NCBI RefSeq assembly: GCF_016185115.1
Contig: NZ_JACPOF010000008.1
Coordinates: 124,001-188,000, forward strand
Length of the DNA: 64,000 nucleotides
Reading direction: 5' to 3'
DNA from: Polaromonas sp.
Lineage (GTDB): Bacteria > Pseudomonadota > Gammaproteobacteria > Burkholderiales > Burkholderiaceae_C
The notes under the pieces were generated by a model. It ran no database searches. It was not told where the DNA came from and saw nothing but the letters and a program-made list of their open reading frames with translations. Shown here piece after piece: positions 24,792 to 33,303 of this stretch (positions within the stretch are counted from its first letter, which is position 1; every line of letters begins with the position of its first letter). The position numbers and the translations under genes are program-made.

Positions 24792-25661
24792 ATGCTTTAC
24801 CCTGAATTGTTCAAACAGCTCGAGTCTGTCCGCTGGGACATGGACAAGGACATCCCGTGGGAAAAGTTCGATGCATCAAAGTTGTCGGACGAGCAGGCAC
24901 AGACCATCAAGATGAATGCCATCACCGAGTGGTCGGCCTTGCCGGCCACAGAGATGTTCCTGCGTGACAACAAGGATGACAGCGATTTTTCGGCCTTCAT
25001 GTCGATCTGGTTTTTTGAAGAGCAGAAACACTCGCTGGTGCTGATGGAATACCTCAAGCGTTTCCGGCCCGACCTTGCGCCGACTGAAAAAGAACTGCAT
25101 GAAGTGCGCTTCGAGTTTGAACCCGCGCCTGCGCTTGAAACCCTGATGCTGCATTTTTGCGGCGAGATCAGGCTGAACCACTGGTACCGCCGCGCCAGCG
25201 AGTGGCACACCGAGCCTGTCATCAAGCAGATTTACACCCAGCTGAGCCAGGATGAGGCCCGCCATGGCGGTGCCTACCTGCGGTACATGAAGCGCGCCAT
25301 CAACAATTTCGGCAACGACGCACGTGCGGCATTCACCAAGGTGGGCGTGTTGATGGCCAGCGCACGGCGCACCGCGCAGGCGCTGCACCCCACCAATCTG
25401 CATGTCAACAAAAGCCTCTTTCCGCGCGACACCATACAGTCGCGCCTGCCCAACCCCGAGTGGCTGGAGCACTGGCTGGATACCCAGATCAAGTTCGACG
25501 CAGTCTGGGAAGGCAAGGTAGTCGAGCGCATTCTGCACAACATGAGCCTGCTCATGAACCAGAGTTTCAAGACGGTGCAGGAGCTCAATCGCTACCGCAA
25601 GGAAATCGGCCGCGAAATTACGGCGGTCATTGCCGCAGACGCCAAGCCGCAGGCGGTGTGA
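24792..25661 (+). CDS. Ferritin-like diiron protein, acyl-ACP desaturase-like
   Basis: A 289-residue soluble protein. The ATG at 24792 has a strong AAGGAG ribosome site. Two diiron motifs are visible: EEQKH (Glu77/His80) and DEARH (Glu155/His158), about 75 residues apart as in ferritin-like four-helix bundles of the acyl-ACP desaturase and ribonucleotide reductase R2 superfamily. The Trp-rich segments EWSALPATEMFLRDN and SIWFFEEQKHS fit type-2 desaturase-like proteins. It could introduce a double bond or oxygen into an acyl chain. Its stop overlaps the GTG start of the heptose adenylyltransferase gene. A convergent KAS-ACP-reductase set follows. Substrate unknown. Confidence 0.8.
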   Translation: MLYPELFKQLESVRWDMDKDIPWEKFDASKLSDEQAQTIKMNAITEWSALPATEMFLRDNKDDSDFSAFMSIWFFEEQKHSLVLMEYLKRFRPDLAPTEKELHEVRFEFEPAPALETLMLHFCGEIRLNHWYRRASEWHTEPVIKQIYTQLSQDEARHGGAYLRYMKRAINNFGNDARAAFTKVGVLMASARRTAQALHPTNLHVNKSLFPRDTIQSRLPNPEWLEHWLDTQIKFDAVWEGKVVERILHNMSLLMNQSFKTVQELNRYRKEIGREITAVIAADAKPQAV

Positions 25662-26143
25662 GCCCTCCCGCTTTCCTGGACAAGATGGTGGCGCGTGAGG
25701 ATGCGCCTGCGCGCGTGGCCAGCCTGACCAGGCCGGTTGTTTTTACCAACGGTGTTTTTGATGTGCTTCACAAGGGCCACGCCACCTATCTCGCCCAGGC
25801 GCGTGCCTTGGGCGGCAGCCTGGTGGTGGCCATCAATACCGATTCATCTGCTCGCCGGCTTGGCAAGGGGCCCGACAGGCCATTGAACAATGAACTCGAC
25901 CGCGCCGCATTGATGGCAGCGCTGGAGTCAGTGAGCCTGGTGACCTGGTTTGATGACGACACCCCGGCCGGGCTGATTGCGGAACTCAGGCCCGATGTGC
26001 TGGTCAAGGGCGGTGACTACGACATGAGCAAGCTGGCGGAAGCCAGGATTGTCGAGTCGTACGGCGGTCGGGCTGTTGTCATACCGTTTGTCGACGGTTA
26101 TTCGACGACTGCACTGGTGAAAAAAATCCGTAGCGCTGGCTGA
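25658..26143 (+). CDS. rfaE2: D-glycero-beta-D-manno-heptose 1-phosphate adenylyltransferase
   Basis: LPS inner-core precursor enzyme: activates heptose 1-phosphate with ATP to ADP-heptose. The 161-residue protein corresponds to the C-terminal domain of E. coli HldE, encoded here as a stand-alone gene. The nucleotidyltransferase motif HKGH lies in TNGVFDVLHKGHATYL, and the later blocks VLVKGGDY and VVIPFVDGYSTTALVKKI are typical. The GTG at 25658 overlaps the upstream TGA stop (GTGA), which suggests translational coupling to the diiron enzyme. An ATG at 25685 is an alternative start. The partner kinase is not in this window. Confidence 0.93.
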   Translation: MSPPAFLDKMVAREDAPARVASLTRPVVFTNGVFDVLHKGHATYLAQARALGGSLVVAINTDSSARRLGKGPDRPLNNELDRAALMAALESVSLVTWFDDDTPAGLIAELRPDVLVKGGDYDMSKLAEARIVESYGGRAVVIPFVDGYSTTALVKKIRSAG

Positions 26144-26176
26144 GCGTTGCCGGGGATGGCGGTCAGGCCGGCAGTC

Positions 26177-27424
26177 TCAGACGGCCCTGGCGATCAACAC
26201 CGAGTTTGAGCCGCCGAAAGCAAAAGAATTGGACATCACCGCGCGCACATGGCTGGCGCTGCGCGCCTGAAGTGCAATGTAGTCAAGATCACAACGCGGA
26301 TCAGGTGTTTCAAGAAACGCTGTAGGCGGCAGTTGCCCGGCGCGCAAGGCCATGATGCTGGCCATGAACTCCATGGCGCCTGCAGCGCCCATGGAGTGGC
26401 CGTGCACGGCTTTGGTGGAACTGATGGGCAAGCTGGCAGCAGCTTCGCCAAACGCCAGCTTGATGGCGCTGGTCTCAACCACATCGCCCACCTCGGTCGC
26501 CGTGCCATGTGCGTTCAGGTAGCCAATATCGGTTGTCTTGAGTCCGGCATCCTGCAGGGCGAGAGTCATGGCGCCTGCCTGCCCCTGTGCATCCGGCTGC
26601 GTCAGGTGGTGTGCATCCGTGGTCGATGCGTAGCCTGCCAGCTCCGCCAGTATGTTCGCGCCGCGTTTGACGGCCGTCTCCCAGTCTTCCAGAACCAGCA
26701 TGGCCGCACCTTCGGAGAGCACCAGGCCAGAGCGGTCGGCGGAGAAAGGCCTGCACGAGGCCGCCGCACCGTCTGCGTGGGGCTTTGCGAGCGTGTGCAT
26801 GGCCTGCCAGGCCTTGATGGTGCCGCGGTTTAACAGTGCCTCGGCCCCGCCCACAAGCATGGCGTCGGAATAGCCGTGACGGATCTGGCGGAATGCATCG
26901 CCGATAGCCGTGGCTGAAGAGGCGCAGGCGTTTGATACCGTGCTGTTCGGGCCTTTCAGGCCGAATTCCATGGCAAGGTGTGCCGATGTCGCGTTGTTCA
27001 TCGCCAGCACCACCGTCATCGGGCGCAGCCGCGCGACCTTTTGTTCAAGCAGTGAGGTGTAGGCCGCATCAAGAGAGCCGGCACCGCCGCTGCCTGTGCC
27101 CAGTGAAACGCCGAACCGCCCGGGGGCATAAACGCCCAGGGCTGAAGCCCCCAGCCCGGCCTGTTGCATGGCCTCCCGTGCGGCAACCAGCGCGAGCTGG
27201 CTGACCCTGTCCATGGTCAGGAGCTTTGCTTTTGAAAAATGCGTTTCAGGAGTGAAATCAATGTCGCCGGCCAGGACGCTTTCCGTGCCGGTGGGGAACG
27301 AAACGTCCATGGCCCGTATGCCGGACTTCGCCTGAAGCAGGGCTTCAAAGAAAGTGTCGCTGGTGTTACCTGTCGGGGAAACAACCCCCATTCCGGTAAT
27401 GGCGACGCGGCGTGTGACTGTCAT
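26177..27424 (-). CDS. Beta-ketoacyl-ACP synthase (FabF-like)
   Basis: Condensing enzyme extending an acyl chain on ACP with malonyl-ACP. The 415-residue protein keeps the Cys-His-His triad: Cys in VSNACASSA (~167), His in NAHGTATEVGD (~304) and His in KAVHGHSMGAAG (~342). It lies after a dedicated ACP gene and a reductase gene, away from any standard fab cluster, so it is probably a secondary synthase for a specialised lipid rather than housekeeping FabF. The long spacing motif MTVTRRVAITGMGVVSPTG at the start is normal. It converges with rfaE2. Confidence 0.92.
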   Translation of the reverse strand: MTVTRRVAITGMGVVSPTGNTSDTFFEALLQAKSGIRAMDVSFPTGTESVLAGDIDFTPETHFSKAKLLTMDRVSQLALVAAREAMQQAGLGASALGVYAPGRFGVSLGTGSGGAGSLDAAYTSLLEQKVARLRPMTVVLAMNNATSAHLAMEFGLKGPNSTVSNACASSATAIGDAFRQIRHGYSDAMLVGGAEALLNRGTIKAWQAMHTLAKPHADGAAASCRPFSADRSGLVLSEGAAMLVLEDWETAVKRGANILAELAGYASTTDAHHLTQPDAQGQAGAMTLALQDAGLKTTDIGYLNAHGTATEVGDVVETSAIKLAFGEAAASLPISSTKAVHGHSMGAAGAMEFMASIMALRAGQLPPTAFLETPDPRCDLDYIALQARSASHVRAVMSNSFAFGGSNSVLIARAV

Positions 27425-27445
27425 GTGATCCCGCGCGGGCGGCGT

Positions 27446-27706
27446 TCAGGCGGCAGGGCTGCCTGTATTGCCTGGCAGCTTGCCGTCCGGCATGAGTGGT
27501 TCGATCATCTGGACCATTTCATCCAGCGTGCGTGGAGGGTTGGCCTGATCCGGGATCTGGATGCCGAACTTGTCTTCAATCTGAAACAGGAATTCAATCA
27601 CCGCCAGGGAATCGAGGCCCAGGCTCTCAAGCGTAGCGTCCGGCACCAGCCGTTCTTCTGCAATACCAAACGTTTCCGCAAAAAGATTAATCAGATCAGA
27701 ATTCAT
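27446..27706 (-). CDS. Acyl carrier protein
   Basis: An 86-residue ACP. The phosphopantetheine site is Ser33 in LGLDSLAVIEF. The ATG at 27706 is used, since the codon before it is TTG. The C-terminus (PDGKLPGNTGSPAA) is extended compared with fatty-acid synthesis AcpP, and the helix-2 sequence differs from the canonical DSLDTVELVM form, so this is a specialised carrier. It lies 21 bases before the KAS gene and 147 bases after the reductase gene, in the same direction. Confidence 0.92.
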   Translation of the reverse strand: MNSDLINLFAETFGIAEERLVPDATLESLGLDSLAVIEFLFQIEDKFGIQIPDQANPPRTLDEMVQMIEPLMPDGKLPGNTGSPAA

Positions 27707-27853
27707 CAAACAAAACCCAAGCGGTGCACAAGCACCATAGCATCACGAGAATAGCCTCATAGCTTAACATTTCTTTACATGGAGACAGCCTGTGGAAACC
27801 CCTTGCCCCGGTTCACCCGCAAGGCCTTTTGGACTCCCGCAGAAGACGGGCTT

Positions 27854-28900
27854 TCAGGGTGTGTACATCTGCTTGACCGCATCGGACAGGCTGAAGGTGC
27901 CCAACATTTCGCCCAGATAGCTGATGGGAGCCGGCGCATCGGCCCGTGTTCCAATTTCTTCGTGCAAACGGGCATTGCTGAACACCGCGTCTGCAGTCAA
28001 AAAGGGCAGGTAGGGCTGCAGGGATGCAAACATCCACCTCTGGCGTGCAAATTTCGGTGTCGGTACAAAGTCACGGCCACGCATCACCAGTTTTTTGATG
28101 CCGGGCATGGTCAATATCAATTCGTCAGCCAGAGCCTGAAACGTCATGGACGCCTCGCCTGTTGAGACGTGATAGCAATCGTAGGACAGGTTTTCCCTGA
28201 GCAGCATCTCGGCGAACGCACTGGCGATGAAGTCAACAGGCGCAAAATCCAGCTTTGCCAGCGGGTCAAGCGGCACCTCGCCAAGCTCTGCCATGACCGG
28301 GATGGACCACAACATGTTGCGCGCGAGTTTGGCATCGTCAATGCCGCGGGACAGTACGATGCCCGGACGCAAGGTTACAAAGGGCACCCCGGTCGCACGC
28401 AGCAGTGTCTCTGCATCGCGTTTGGAGCGTATGTAATCGTTGGCATAACCCGCAAAAGGCATGTCTTCGGTGATAACCCCCCTCGGCTCGGTGGTCACTG
28501 CGGCAGTGCCGACAAAAAAGCCACGCTGCGAGGGTTTGAGCCTTTTCAGGATACCGGCAAAGTTGCTGGCGGCCCTGATGTTGATGGGGTAAACGCCTGC
28601 ATCGGGCTTGAAGGACGTACTGGCCGCGGAGTGAAGGACAACGTGGGCTGAATCAATGACTTCCTGGCTGAGGCCGAAGCCCTCAGCCTCAATATCGCCC
28701 GCTTCTGCCGAAACAAGGGATGCAAATTCAGGCTTCCAGAGCACGCTTTTCTGCAAACGCTCCAGCAGGCGTGCGTTTGCGCCCGCCCGGTCTGGTGCAC
28801 GGACAACCGCGGTGCTGGCCACGCCGCGCGCGGCAAGCAGGAGCATCAACTCGCCGCCGATCAGGCCTGTTGCGCCTGAAAGCAGTACGCGTTTTTGCAT
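27854..28900 (-). CDS. NAD(P)-dependent reductase of the thioester-reductase/fatty acyl reductase type (extended SDR)
   Basis: A 348-residue extended SDR. The N-terminus has the nucleotide motif LLSGATGLIGGELMLLLAARG. The block NIRAASNFAGIL and the active-site YIRSKRDAE (YxxxK) match NAD_binding_4 proteins, a group that includes thioester reductase domains and fatty acyl-CoA reductases. Residues RPGIVLSRGIDD and PLAKLDFAPVDFIA are further typical parts. With an ACP and KAS next door, reductive release of an ACP-bound acyl chain as aldehyde or alcohol is a plausible role. A simple epimerase or dehydratase role is the alternative. A TATAAT box lies upstream. Confidence 0.8.
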   Translation of the reverse strand: MQKRVLLSGATGLIGGELMLLLAARGVASTAVVRAPDRAGANARLLERLQKSVLWKPEFASLVSAEAGDIEAEGFGLSQEVIDSAHVVLHSAASTSFKPDAGVYPINIRAASNFAGILKRLKPSQRGFFVGTAAVTTEPRGVITEDMPFAGYANDYIRSKRDAETLLRATGVPFVTLRPGIVLSRGIDDAKLARNMLWSIPVMAELGEVPLDPLAKLDFAPVDFIASAFAEMLLRENLSYDCYHVSTGEASMTFQALADELILTMPGIKKLVMRGRDFVPTPKFARQRWMFASLQPYLPFLTADAVFSNARLHEEIGTRADAPAPISYLGEMLGTFSLSDAVKQMYTP

Positions 28901-28927
28901 GAAATCACTCTAGAAAATAGGAATCCG

Positions 28928-28957
28928 ATTATAAGAGCGCCAGTTTTACGGATCAGG
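28928..28957 (-). promoter_or_regulatory. Candidate promoter of the reductase-ACP-KAS genes
   Basis: On the minus strand a perfect TATAAT (28928-28933) lies 27 bases upstream of the reductase ATG, with a weak -35-like TGATCC 17 bases further up that overlaps the stop codon of the RND gene. It suggests the reductase-ACP-KAS set can be transcribed apart from the efflux operon. Confidence 0.42.
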
Positions 28958-31900
28958 CCTCCACAGCGGTTTCCTCGGGCAGCTTTGTGACCTGGCCGTG
29001 AGGGGCTTTGCGCCAGATGTGCCGCCCGAGCCAGTGTTCAAGGTCATCAATGATGGTGAATACGGCCGGCACCACCAGCAGGCTGAGCAGCGTGGAAGTG
29101 ATCAGCCCGCCAATCACGGCGATTGCCATCGGCGAGCGAAAGCTCGGGTCTGCCCCCCAGCCCAGGGCCAGCGGCATCATGCCCGCGCCCATGGCGATGG
29201 TGGTCATGATGATGGGCCTTGAACGCTTGTGGCATGCATCTACCAGTGCATCAAAGCGCCCCATGCCGTCTTGCCGAGCCAGGATGGCGTAATCGACCAG
29301 CAGGATGGAGTTCTTGGTCACTATGCCCATCAGCATGATGAGGCCGATCATGGAGGGCATGGAAAGCGCCTTGCCTGTCAGCAGCAAGGCTACAAAAGCA
29401 CCACCTATGGACAGCGGCAACGCCGCGAGAATCGTGACCGGCTGCATGAAGTCCTTGAACAGCAGCACCAGCACGCCATAGATGCACAACACGCCGATCA
29501 GCATGGCGATGCCGAAGCTCGCAAACAAGGCCTGCATTTCCTGCGCGTCGCCCAGTTCGGCAATTTTCACGGCGGGTGGCAGGCTTTGCATGGATGGCAA
29601 GGCGCGCGCTTCTGCATTGACTTCGCCGAGCGTCCTGCCGCCGAGTTCGACGCTCAGGGTGACGTTGCGGCTGCGGTTAAGGCGGTCGATTTGCGCCGGC
29701 CCCGACTCCATGGTCACGCTGGCCACATTGCCCAGCATGACGGGGCCGTTCTTGCCCGGAACCGTGAGCCGCTCTATGGCCGCCAGGTCGGCTCGCACGG
29801 CATCAGGCAGCTTGACGCGAATGGGCACCTGCCGTTCGGACAGGTTCAGTTTGGTCAGGCTGGTGTCGTAGTCGCCAGCAGTGGCCACACGCACGGTTTC
29901 ACCAATGCTCGACGCCGTTACACCGAGATCTGCTGCGCGCGCGAAGTCGGGCCGCACGATGATCTCGGGTCTGACCAAGGCGGCGCTGGAGCTGACATTG
30001 CCTATACCCTGAAGCGTGCGCAACTCGCGCTCGACCTTCTGGGCGGATTCCGACAGAGCGATCGGGTCAGCACTTCGCAGTACAAGCTGCATCTTCACGC
30101 CGGTGTCTGGTGGGCCGACGGTGAAACGTGCGCCGGCGATGGCGTCGAGTTTCTGGCGTATCTGGTTCTCAATCCCGGGCAGGGATTCAGACCTGTCGTT
30201 ACGGTGTACCGTGGTCAGCGTCAGAACCGCGCGGCGCGCTTCTGCGGCAGCACCGGGGGCAAACTCGTCACCACTCGAACCACCGCCTATGGAGCTGAAA
30301 ACACCCGTGATGCCTTTGACCTGCATGACGGCCTGTCGCGCCTGCTCGGCGGTGCGGGCGGTTTCAGCCAGCGTGCTGCCGGGCGGCAGTTCCATGTTGA
30401 TCTGTGTCTGCGCGCGGTCGGCGGGCGGTACAAACCCGGTAGGCAGAAAGAAGACCAGCCCAATGGAAGCGAAGAAGAACACGGTGGCAGCGACCATGGT
30501 GAATATGCGGTGGTTCAGGCACCATTTCATGGTGACCATGTAACGCTGCATCAGCCAGCCATCGACTTCTTCCCGGTGTGTGGTCGGCCTGAGTATGTAG
30601 GCCGCCATCATGGGCGTCAGCAGCCGCGCAACCACCAGCGACGCAAGAATGGCCAGCACGGCTGTCCAGCCAAACTGCTTGAAGAAGAGCCCGGGTATGC
30701 CGCCCATGAACGCGGTCGGCAAAAACACTGCCACCAGTGCAAAGGTTGTCGCAATCACGGCCATGCCGATTTCGTCCGCTGCTTCCATCGCCGCCTGCAT
30801 GGGTGTCTTGCCCATGCGCAGGTGGCGGGATATGTTTTCAATCTCCACGATGGCATCGTCTACCAGTACACCGACAACCAGCGCCAGCGACAGCAGCGTC
30901 ACCGTGTTGAGCGTGTAACCGAAATATTTCAGGCCAAGAAAGGTCGGTATGACGGAAAGCGGCAGCGCGGCGGCGGCGACCAGCGTCGCACGCCAGTCGC
31001 GCAGAAACCACCAGACCACCAGCACCGCCAGCAGCGCGCCTTCATAAAGCAGCTCCATGGAGCCCTCGAAGTTTTCCTGCACCGGCTGGGCGTTGTCTAT
31101 GACCTGCCTGAGTGTGATGTTCGGATTGGCGGCCTGCAATTCGGCAACGGCCGTGCGCGCGCCGCGGGCAACATCAATCTCGCTGGCGCCTTTGGTGCGG
31201 AAGATTTCAAAACCCACGACCTTCTGTCCGTCCTGGGTGGCAAGCGACCTGGGTTCTGCCACGGTATCCAGGACGGTGGCAACCTGGTCGAGCCTGATGT
31301 GCCTTCCATCGGCCAGGGGAAGTTCCAGGGTCGCAAGTTCTGATGCGGTCTTGACCGTGGCAATCGTGCGCACGGACTGCTCGGCACCACTGACATCGCC
31401 CCGCCCGCCAGGGGCCTCCTGCTGTACCAGGCGCAACTGGCGCGAGATGTCGAGAGCGCTCACATTCAGCGCGGCCATCTTTGCGGCATCCAGCTCTATG
31501 CGAACTTCCCGCGTGACGCCGCCCATGCGCTTGATGGCACCCACTCCGGGAACAGCCAGCAGGCGCTTGGTCACGGCGTTGTCAACAAACCAGCTCAGGT
31601 CCTGGTCATCGATGAGGCTTTTGCGGCCGTCTTTTGCCGGTGCGGGCGCGGCCACAAACGTCAGCACCACACGTCCTGCTGTTGAAGCTTTTGTGACCGA
31701 TGGATCGCGCAGGGCGATGGGCAGGTCGGCGCGAACCCGCGCGACCGCATCACGCACATCGTTCACCGCATCCGACAGTGATTTTTCAAGGATGAATTCC
31801 ACCGTGATGCTGACGTGTCCATCCAGTACGCTGGTGTAGATGTTCTTGATGCCCTGCAGGGTGGCGATGGAGTCTTCAAGCTTGCGCGCAACTTCGGTTT

Positions 31901-32078
31901 CGAGCTGCGCGGGTGCCGCGCCCTCAAGCGTCGCGCTGACCGTGACGATGGGCAACTCGATGTCCGGGAAATCCTGCACCGCGCTGGCTTTGTAGGCGAG
32001 CAGGCCTGCCAGGGTCATCAGCACAAACAGCATGATGGCCGGGATAGGGTTCTTGATGGAGAGCGACGAGAAGTTCAT
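28953..32078 (-). CDS. RND-family efflux permease (AcrB/MexF type)
   Basis: Proton-driven inner-membrane drug exporter and the pump of a tripartite system. The 1041-residue protein is of normal HAE1 length, with an N-terminal membrane helix, two large periplasmic loops and two sets of membrane helices. The proton-relay Asp pair is in VVGVLVDDAIVEIENI (~405). The C-terminal half repeats the pattern with LMGIVTKNSILLVDYAI (~930). It is the last gene of an OMF-MFP-RND operon, 208 bases after the MFP start frame ends and only 12 bases after the MFP stop. The Met-rich metal-exporter signature was not seen, so organic substrates are more likely. Confidence 0.95.
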   Translation of the reverse strand: MNFSSLSIKNPIPAIMLFVLMTLAGLLAYKASAVQDFPDIELPIVTVSATLEGAAPAQLETEVARKLEDSIATLQGIKNIYTSVLDGHVSITVEFILEKSLSDAVNDVRDAVARVRADLPIALRDPSVTKASTAGRVVLTFVAAPAPAKDGRKSLIDDQDLSWFVDNAVTKRLLAVPGVGAIKRMGGVTREVRIELDAAKMAALNVSALDISRQLRLVQQEAPGGRGDVSGAEQSVRTIATVKTASELATLELPLADGRHIRLDQVATVLDTVAEPRSLATQDGQKVVGFEIFRTKGASEIDVARGARTAVAELQAANPNITLRQVIDNAQPVQENFEGSMELLYEGALLAVLVVWWFLRDWRATLVAAAALPLSVIPTFLGLKYFGYTLNTVTLLSLALVVGVLVDDAIVEIENISRHLRMGKTPMQAAMEAADEIGMAVIATTFALVAVFLPTAFMGGIPGLFFKQFGWTAVLAILASLVVARLLTPMMAAYILRPTTHREEVDGWLMQRYMVTMKWCLNHRIFTMVAATVFFFASIGLVFFLPTGFVPPADRAQTQINMELPPGSTLAETARTAEQARQAVMQVKGITGVFSSIGGGSSGDEFAPGAAAEARRAVLTLTTVHRNDRSESLPGIENQIRQKLDAIAGARFTVGPPDTGVKMQLVLRSADPIALSESAQKVERELRTLQGIGNVSSSAALVRPEIIVRPDFARAADLGVTASSIGETVRVATAGDYDTSLTKLNLSERQVPIRVKLPDAVRADLAAIERLTVPGKNGPVMLGNVASVTMESGPAQIDRLNRSRNVTLSVELGGRTLGEVNAEARALPSMQSLPPAVKIAELGDAQEMQALFASFGIAMLIGVLCIYGVLVLLFKDFMQPVTILAALPLSIGGAFVALLLTGKALSMPSMIGLIMLMGIVTKNSILLVDYAILARQDGMGRFDALVDACHKRSRPIIMTTIAMGAGMMPLALGWGADPSFRSPMAIAVIGGLITSTLLSLLVVPAVFTIIDDLEHWLGRHIWRKAPHGQVTKLPEETAVEA

Positions 32079-32090
32079 GGCTGCTTCTTT

Positions 32091-33287
32091 TTATTTTGCA
32101 GTTGCCTGCGCCGCCACCTTGCTGACCAGATCACCGTCGTTCAGAAAGCCAGCGCCGCTGGCGACCAGTTCTGCGTCGGGCTTGATACCGGAGCTGACCT
32201 CAACCCGGTCGCCCAGCCTTCGTCCGGTCTGCACCTTCACCTGGCTGACATGGCTGTCCGGTCCAAGCACAAACACATAGCTGAAACCGTCGCGGATCAC
32301 GACGGATTGCTGTGGAATCGTCAGTGCGCTGGACGTACCCAGGTCAAACTCGCCGTTCGCAAACATGCCTGCAGTCACCGGTGCCGTGATCTGGGTAACG
32401 GCCGCAGTATCGCCCGCCTTGCTGCCCGCTGGCAGGCTCAGCTTGCCGGTGTTGCTGGGCAGGTCAACATAAACCAGCGCAGCGCGGGTTTGCGGGTCAA
32501 CGGTGGGTGCAATCATGCGCACCTTGCCCTTGAGCTCCACGCCGTTGGCGGCAACCACCGTTGCGGCGGTACCGACGGGCAGGCGCCCGAGTTCACTGGA
32601 GGTCACCTCTGCGCGCCACTCAAGGCGGCCACCGCGGATCATGCGAAACAGTTCGGTGCCTGCGCCGACAACGGCCCCCACTGTTGCCGTGCGCGCAGAA
32701 ATGACACCGTTGTCCGGCGCCAGGAGCTGCGTCTGTTTGAGTTTGACCTGCTGCACCGCCAGCACGGCCCTGGCCGCCTCAAGCCGCGCTTTGGCCGTCT
32801 TCTCTGCAGTCATGTACTGGTTGATCTGCTGCTCGCTCAGTGCGCCGCTCGCTTGTAGTGTGCGGGCCTTCTCTGCGTTGCCGGCCGCATCGACGGCGCT
32901 GGCCTCGGCTTCGGCCAGGCTGGCCCGGCTCTGGGCCACTTCGGCCTGAACTGACTCCAGTGCAAAAACGGCCAGCACCTGGCCTGCCCGCACCTTGTCG
33001 CCCACATTCGCCCGCACTTCGGTCAGCCGCAAGCCATTCACTTCGCTGCCGATGATGGCCTCCTGCCAGGCCGTGATGCTTCCGTTGGCGGCGAGCTTGA
33101 TGGGCAGGCTGAGTTTGCCGGGTTGCACGGTGGTGACCGTCAGTGCAGGCTTGGGAGAACTTTTTTTCTTGTCCGCCGCGCCGGACCTGGAGGAGAACAG
33201 GGCCACAGCGCCTACGACCAGCACCGCCATGACCACGATGGCGATGACGACGGGCTTGCTCTTGAAATTGAAATCGGGTTTTTTCAT
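32091..33287 (-). CDS. RND efflux membrane fusion (periplasmic adaptor) protein
   Basis: A 398-residue adaptor that links the RND pump to the outer-membrane channel. The ATG at 33287 is chosen over upstream in-frame codons because it gives a normal N-terminus: a basic MKKPDFNFKSKP followed by a membrane helix VVIAIVVMAVLVVGAVALF. There is no lipobox. The lipoyl/hairpin part (GSEVNGLRLTEVRANVGDKV) and the coiled-coil region with alternating Ala/Glu residues (~100-185) are typical, as is the later beta-barrel block TVGAVVGAGTELFRMI. It lies 16 bases after the OMF stop and 12 bases before the RND gene. Confidence 0.93.
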   Translation of the reverse strand: MKKPDFNFKSKPVVIAIVVMAVLVVGAVALFSSRSGAADKKKSSPKPALTVTTVQPGKLSLPIKLAANGSITAWQEAIIGSEVNGLRLTEVRANVGDKVRAGQVLAVFALESVQAEVAQSRASLAEAEASAVDAAGNAEKARTLQASGALSEQQINQYMTAEKTAKARLEAARAVLAVQQVKLKQTQLLAPDNGVISARTATVGAVVGAGTELFRMIRGGRLEWRAEVTSSELGRLPVGTAATVVAANGVELKGKVRMIAPTVDPQTRAALVYVDLPSNTGKLSLPAGSKAGDTAAVTQITAPVTAGMFANGEFDLGTSSALTIPQQSVVIRDGFSYVFVLGPDSHVSQVKVQTGRRLGDRVEVSSGIKPDAELVASGAGFLNDGDLVSKVAAQATAK

Positions 33288-33303
33288 GGCTTGCGTTTCT
33301 TGA

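Noticed and set aside
29229-31343. 704-residue open frame on the plus strand opposite the RND permease
   Set aside because: It is a shadow of a high-GC gene: rich in His, Gln, Arg and Gly with no domain pattern, while the minus strand encodes a complete RND permease.
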